Origin: Corbicula japonica | Lineage: Eukaryota > Mollusca > Bivalvia > Venerida > Cyrenidae | Assembly (NCBI GenBank): GCA_038501625.1 | Contig: JAZAYU010000116.1 | Coordinates: 1,488,001-1,552,000 of the forward strand | Direction: 5' to 3' | Length of the DNA: 64,000 nt | Part shown: positions 63,890-64,000 of the stretch, in pieces | How the letters are laid out: the number at the start of each line of letters is the position of its first letter | How positions within the stretch are numbered: position 1 is the first letter of the stretch | Notes under the pieces: model-generated | The model's input: only the letters and a program-made list of their open reading frames with translations | Told to the model about the DNA's origin: nothing | Database searches by the model: none | Program-made: the position numbers and the translations under genes

Positions 63890-64000
63890 GATGATGGTTT
63901 GTTCGCTTCAAATTTTTTATGAATTTATTATGATTAAAATTGTTTATATATCATTAAAAATTTCAAATTAACTGAAAAAATCCCATATTTTTTTGAAAGA

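Overview
The window is nuclear DNA of a metazoan, most likely a bivalve mollusc. The coding genes are animal families split into many short exons with GT-AG introns. About a third or more of the sequence is made of tRNA-derived SINEs, palindromic MITEs, non-autonomous DNA transposons and tandem units of the kind common in mollusc genomes. The species call is inference. Nothing bacterial (operon, RBS, CRISPR) is present.

Five loci are supported. (1) 450-4965, minus strand: an uncharacterised Ser/Asp/Asn-rich, Cys-cluster protein of at least 890 residues in three exons, possibly continuing off the left edge. (2) 15274-17793, plus: an alpha-1,3-fucosyltransferase-like GT10 enzyme with a signal-anchor exon and one long catalytic exon; its first exon was not found. 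(3) 27236-44360, plus: a complete site-1 protease (MBTPS1/S1P) gene reconstructed as 26 exons in one unbroken 1054-codon frame, with the full Asp/His/Asn/Ser subtilase machinery, autoprocessing motifs, C-terminal membrane span and basic tail. (4) 51941-63209, minus: a complete NDUFV2 gene (24 kDa [2Fe-2S] subunit of mitochondrial complex I), nine exons, 246 residues. (5) 63677 onward, plus: the first exon of a ubiquitin-like-domain protein, head to head with NDUFV2 across a gap of about 470 bp. The genes do not form a pathway; they are neighbours.

The space between and inside genes records layered transposition, and several insertions can be read to the base because target-site duplications (TSDs) survive. 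Examples are a 710-bp element with an (AAC)n tail at 9462-10171 (13-bp TSD); a 1201-bp hAT-type element at 23903-25103 (8-bp TSD) carrying a SINE inside it (14-bp TSD) with the same kind of (AAC)n tail; a 4468-bp TTAA-flanked element at 55603-60070 in NDUFV2 intron 5 with a second 8-bp-TSD element inside it; a 1536-bp TA-flanked element at 45918-47453 that splits a dispersed repeat; and a 141-bp foldback MITE at 11329-11469 (7-bp TSD). Two families recur throughout: an imperfect palindrome built on GATCCAGATCAGCC-like units (about a dozen copies) and a foldback MITE built on GAGACTGGTCTCC-like arms (seven copies).

The most thought-provoking features are the shared 3' tail between the long element at 9462-10171 and the SINE at 24518-24804 (a candidate parent/parasite retroelement pair), and the roughly 145-bp tandem array at 49960-50960, in which most units carry nuclear-receptor-type half-sites (AGGTCA direct repeats and TCAAGGTCA). 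No clearly new multigene system was found.
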